A DNA stretch of 64,000 nucleotides. Origin: Fibrobacter succinogenes (lineage in GTDB: Bacteria; Fibrobacterota; Fibrobacteria; Fibrobacterales; Fibrobacteraceae). A program made the position numbers and the translations under genes. The stretch covers positions 1 through 64,000 of the forward strand of contig CACXXH010000003.1 of the NCBI GenBank assembly GCA_902771595.1, read 5' to 3'. Numbering within the stretch: position 1 is the stretch's first letter; each line of letters opens with the position of its first letter. Positions 61,498 to 64,000 of the stretch are shown in pieces. Below the pieces are notes generated by a model that did no database searches, had not been told where the DNA came from, and was given only the letters and a program-made list of their open reading frames with translations.

Positions 61498-61548
61498 AAG
61501 GCTTTTCCCTTAAAGCCTCAGGACGACAACATTGTGGCAAGGGAATCC

Positions 61549-62094
61549 CTAGCACATATATATCAACTTGTCTAGTGTGCTTTTTAGCCGTTCCGACTTG
61601 ATGATGAAATCTTTCTGCATTTGGGCATCGTATTTAAATGCGGGCGTGGGGAAGGTCTCGCTGAGTATCGAATTGTGCAAGTCTGCACCGATTTCTTTGA
61701 GTTGCTCGTGCTTGCATAAGTCGGCGATTCGGTCTATTTTTTGAGATATGATTCTCCATGCCAGCTGGATGTCTTTTTTGGAATTGTCGTCTAGGGCGAC
61801 CTGCGTGTTGACATTCTCGGAAATTATATAGCCTATGTTCTGGATGCCGGTGAAGCATTCTTCGTGCAGGCGTTCTAAAAGCCTGTGCTTTTTTGAAGAT
61901 GCGTCGCTTTTTGTTTGAAGTTCGGTTTGGACTGCATAACCGAGAATCACGATGAAGATGATGTAAAAGACGTCGCTTAAGCTGAGTTCCGGCTTGATTG
62001 TTATCAATGGCAGGTCATCGAGTACAATACCTATGCCGAATCCGACAAAAAGGCTGCATGCTGCGAGAATTATATGGCTTTTGTACTTGTTCAT
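61549..62094 (-). CDS. Small membrane protein of unknown function
   Basis: 181 residues. Two N-terminal membrane helices (about 8-25 and 38-56), then a helical cytoplasmic part (LLERLHEECFTGIQNIGYIISENV ... KSTLDKLIYM). I recognise no family. GAGG sits 6 nt before the start. Its base composition is clearly more AT-rich than its neighbours, and it is alone on its strand between two unrelated plus-strand genes, so it may be a recent arrival. Confidence 0.65.
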   Translation of the reverse strand: MNKYKSHIILAACSLFVGFGIGIVLDDLPLITIKPELSLSDVFYIIFIVILGYAVQTELQTKSDASSKKHRLLERLHEECFTGIQNIGYIISENVNTQVALDDNSKKDIQLAWRIISQKIDRIADLCKHEQLKEIGADLHNSILSETFPTPAFKYDAQMQKDFIIKSERLKSTLDKLIYMC

Positions 62095-62184
62095 TTTTCC
62101 TCGACATTCTTTTGGTGAACTAGTCGAATTCCTTTGTGCTTATAATCTATAAAACAAAACGCGTTTTATAACAAATTATTTTTG

Positions 62185-62190
62185 TATATT
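62185..62190 (+). promoter_or_regulatory. -10 box of the expansin-like gene
   Basis: TATATT, 7 nt before the ATG at 62198, with no Shine-Dalgarno. Confidence 0.45.
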
Positions 62191-62197
62191 CCCCCAT

Positions 62198-63271
62198 ATG
62201 ACGCACTTCCCGCTTGCATTTTTTGCCATTTCTGCGGTATTCCTTGCCGCCTGTAGCGATAATCCTGCCTTGCCGAGGGAGGAGCCGGCGTCTTCTTCCG
62301 AGGTGGCGCTGTCCTCGGCTCGGAATGTGCAGTCTTCTTCCCAGGGCAATTTGTCTTCGGCTCGAGATGCGCAGTCTTCGTCCAGCGAGAATGGTGCAGC
62401 TTCGTCGAGCGAAGGCGGAGTTTCGGCCATCAGTTCCGCCGCCGAACCGGTTTCGAGCACGGTGCCGGAATCTAGTGCGGGCGAGGCGTCCAGTTCCAGC
62501 GTGGCTCCGGAGTCTTCCGAAGATGACGGCGACGACGGCAAGTGCACCGATTGCGACAGCTTTACCGCGGCCGACCCCGAACTCACCGAAAAGGGTGGCA
62601 AAGGCTCCGTGACGGTTTACGGGAGTACTGTCGTGAAAGAGACGAGCCTCGGTGGCGCCTGCAATTACGGGCAGACGAACATCCAGTACTATGCGGCTAT
62701 CCATGTGAATGTTTCTCCTGGCGATGATAAGGGTCCTTGGGACGATGGCTTGGCGTGCGGCGGTTGCGTCCACGTGAAGGCGAGAACGCCCGATGGCTGG
62801 AAAGAAGTCACCGTGCGAATTACCGACAAGTGCCCCGACGCAAACTGCGGCGTGGACCTGGGCGGCGCTCCGGCCTATGATATCATGGGCAACCGAGAAG
62901 GCCGTTATTCCGGTGAATGGGAATTCGTGAGCTGTGAAGGCGTCGATGGCGTGTGGGGTGATTCCACTTCTATTTGGGTCAAGGACGGCGCAAGTGCGTA
63001 CTGGAGCATCATTCAGGTGCGTAACCCGAAGGACATGGTCAAGACCATCTCAATTTACGGCGTGGATACGCGCGATTTCTATGAACTTGAAATGGTCGTG
63101 GGTACCGAGAATTTTTGGACGGTACCCCAGGCCGTTTTGCAGACCGATAACCGCTACCGCGTCGTGGTGAAGTACCGCACCGGAACCGATGACGAATGGC
63201 ATATCAAGGGCTCCGAGCTAGCCGTGGGTGAGGCGAACCTGTACCTGCACGAGCATCGTTCTGCTCAATAG
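62198..63271 (+). CDS. Expansin-like lipoprotein
   Basis: 357 residues. Lipobox LAAC near residue 20, a 90-residue Ser/Ala/Glu-rich linker, then a double-psi beta-barrel of the bacterial expansin/EXLX type: GSVTVYGST, GGACNYGQTNIQYYAAIHV, CGGCVHVKARTPDGWKEV and VRITDKCPDANCGVDLGGAPAYDIMGN, with the late Asp expected of this fold. A second beta-sandwich (YWSIIQVRNPKDMVKTISIYG ... FWTVPQAVLQT) corresponds to expansin domain 2. Such proteins loosen cellulose-hemicellulose contacts without hydrolysis; surface anchoring fits a cellulose-attached bacterium. Confidence 0.88.
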   Translation: MTHFPLAFFAISAVFLAACSDNPALPREEPASSSEVALSSARNVQSSSQGNLSSARDAQSSSSENGAASSSEGGVSAISSAAEPVSSTVPESSAGEASSSSVAPESSEDDGDDGKCTDCDSFTAADPELTEKGGKGSVTVYGSTVVKETSLGGACNYGQTNIQYYAAIHVNVSPGDDKGPWDDGLACGGCVHVKARTPDGWKEVTVRITDKCPDANCGVDLGGAPAYDIMGNREGRYSGEWEFVSCEGVDGVWGDSTSIWVKDGASAYWSIIQVRNPKDMVKTISIYGVDTRDFYELEMVVGTENFWTVPQAVLQTDNRYRVVVKYRTGTDDEWHIKGSELAVGEANLYLHEHRSAQ

Positions 63272-63307
63272 CGCACCCTGCAACGCTTATTTTTTTGCTA
63301 ATAAACT

Positions 63308-63340
63308 GCTATCTGCTATTTTGTTGCAGATAGCTTTTTT
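63308..63340 (+). terminator. Terminator after the expansin-like gene
   Basis: Perfect 9-bp stem (63308-63316 with 63326-63334), 9-nt loop, then six T. Confidence 0.88.
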
Positions 63341-63421
63341 CGTTTGTTCTATATTATAACATGGTTTTTAAGGTGAGCGTTTGGGAAGGTTGCTTGCATT
63401 CTATTCAACAGGAGGTTACGC

Positions 63422-63943
63422 ATGAAAAAGATACTCTTGATACTCTGCATTCTTGCAGGGGCTAGTTTTGCCCAGATTAATGTTTCGCTCGGGTTCGGAC
63501 AGTCTCAGGGCATAGTCGGTGTCGGGTACACCATGTTGGATGGTCATCTATCCGCAAACGTCCATTTGGCGGCCTACAACTCAGATTACGATTTTATGGG
63601 GGGTATCGGGGTTGCCTATCGTTTTACAGGTTTGACTGGCCCTTACGTATTCCATTCTTCGGAATGGATAACCGGTGAAATTGTTGGCTTCTCGGTAACG
63701 AATGTGGGCACGGAGGATGCGGAATACACTGAGCATAGGAGGGATATCAATTACTGGCGATTGGTATTTGGTTTGGGGTATCAGCACATGTTCTTTAAGC
63801 ATTTCGGTGCGTATTTCGAGATGGGCTTCGAGTTCTATGCTGGCAATGGCGGCTATTACACCCATTTCGGTGCTGACTATGGAACGCTTGATAACGACCA
63901 ATTCGTTTTCCCTGCCGGTATCGGCATAGTCTTCGAATTCTAA
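63422..63943 (+). CDS. Small outer-membrane beta-barrel-like protein
   Basis: 173 residues with a Sec signal (cleavage after SFA). The mature part alternates polar and aromatic/hydrophobic residues in short strands (VSLGFGQSQGIVGVGYTML, RLVFGLGYQHMFF, FGAYFEMGFEFYAG) and ends in a C-terminal Phe (IGIVFEF), typical of an 8-stranded outer-membrane barrel. GGAGG lies 6 nt before the start. Role unknown. Confidence 0.78.
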   Translation: MKKILLILCILAGASFAQINVSLGFGQSQGIVGVGYTMLDGHLSANVHLAAYNSDYDFMGGIGVAYRFTGLTGPYVFHSSEWITGEIVGFSVTNVGTEDAEYTEHRRDINYWRLVFGLGYQHMFFKHFGAYFEMGFEFYAGNGGYYTHFGADYGTLDNDQFVFPAGIGIVFEF

Positions 63944-63967
63944 AAAAAGCGAAAAAAACAACAAAAA

Positions 63968-63996
63968 AAGCCGGTTTCGCGAGGAAATCGGCTTTT
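63968..63996 (+). terminator. Terminator after the beta-barrel gene
   Basis: AAGCCG-g-TTTC (63968-63978) pairs with GAAA-t-CGGCTT (63984-63994), then T4 at the window edge. Confidence 0.75.
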
Positions 63997-64000
63997 CGTG

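Noticed and set aside
1..64000. tRNA, rRNA, transposase or phage genes
   Set aside because: I looked in the intergenic gaps for cloverleaf landmarks and for recognisable transposase or phage proteins and saw none; a covariance-model scan would be decisive.

Overview
The window looks like a chromosomal segment of a Fibrobacter-type bacterium (phylum Fibrobacterota), probably a GC-rich gut or rumen lineage. Pointers are three copies of the TIGR02147/DUF4423 family that is expanded in Fibrobacter, many Ser-rich-linker lipoproteins, a SUMF1-fold lipoprotein, a secreted protein with a type IX-like C-terminal sorting domain, plant-polysaccharide proteins (a CE2-type esterase and an expansin-like protein), and the LL-diaminopimelate aminotransferase lysine route. 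This assignment is an inference from family content. I saw no rRNA, tRNA, insertion sequence, prophage or CRISPR array.

Layout. 1-1165: 5' part of a damaged trpE on the minus strand, preceded by a complete trp attenuator (promoter, leader peptide with tandem Trp codons, terminator hairpin). 1492-4896: a fused MFS/acyltransferase/acyl-ACP synthetase. 4913-13724 (minus): NifA-like regulator, dapL, dapF behind three palindromic operators, a BASS transporter, a metallo-beta-lactamase-fold hydrolase, a Cys-rich exported protein, a PD-(D/E)XK-like protein next to a four-unit 42-bp inverted-repeat array, and a lipoprotein. 13994-26640: purA (broken by a 71-bp tandem duplication), a Crp/Fnr regulator, PASTA and TPR proteins, a LolB-like lipoprotein, a degenerate M6-type secreted protein, SUMF1 and NlpE-like lipoproteins, a LytTR response regulator and signal peptidase I. 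26640-36846: Ig-like lipoprotein, DinG-type exonuclease-helicase with an XPB-associated-domain protein, cytochrome c, CE2 esterase, diguanylate cyclase. 36949-45424: the first TIGR02147-lipoprotein pair, isoprenoid genes (ispA-like, dxs), an RNA methyltransferase and pyrF. 45467-48554: MCE/MlaD protein with a TPR partner, and an M18 aminopeptidase. 48707-59760: an envelope glycan region in which a module (TIGR02147 regulator, Cys-rich lipoprotein, GT-C glycosyltransferase) occurs twice, with GtrA, a UGM-like flavoprotein and a GT-C/NPCBM fusion. 59940-63943: TPR/BatC-like pair, one carrying dispersed repeats and a 7-bp tandem repeat inside its coding sequence, then a small membrane protein, the expansin-like lipoprotein and an outer-membrane beta-barrel.

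Two themes cut across the window. First, many operon-first genes have a TATATT-like hexamer 6-8 nt before the start codon and no Shine-Dalgarno, which suggests leaderless transcripts, while genes inside operons have good Shine-Dalgarno sites and overlapping stop/start codons. Second, all three TIGR02147 regulators are translationally coupled to a lipoprotein, and two pairs share duplicated promoter motifs; this is the best candidate here for an undescribed system, together with the inverted-repeat array at 12.3-12.6 kb. The damage in trpE and purA may be assembly error rather than biology.
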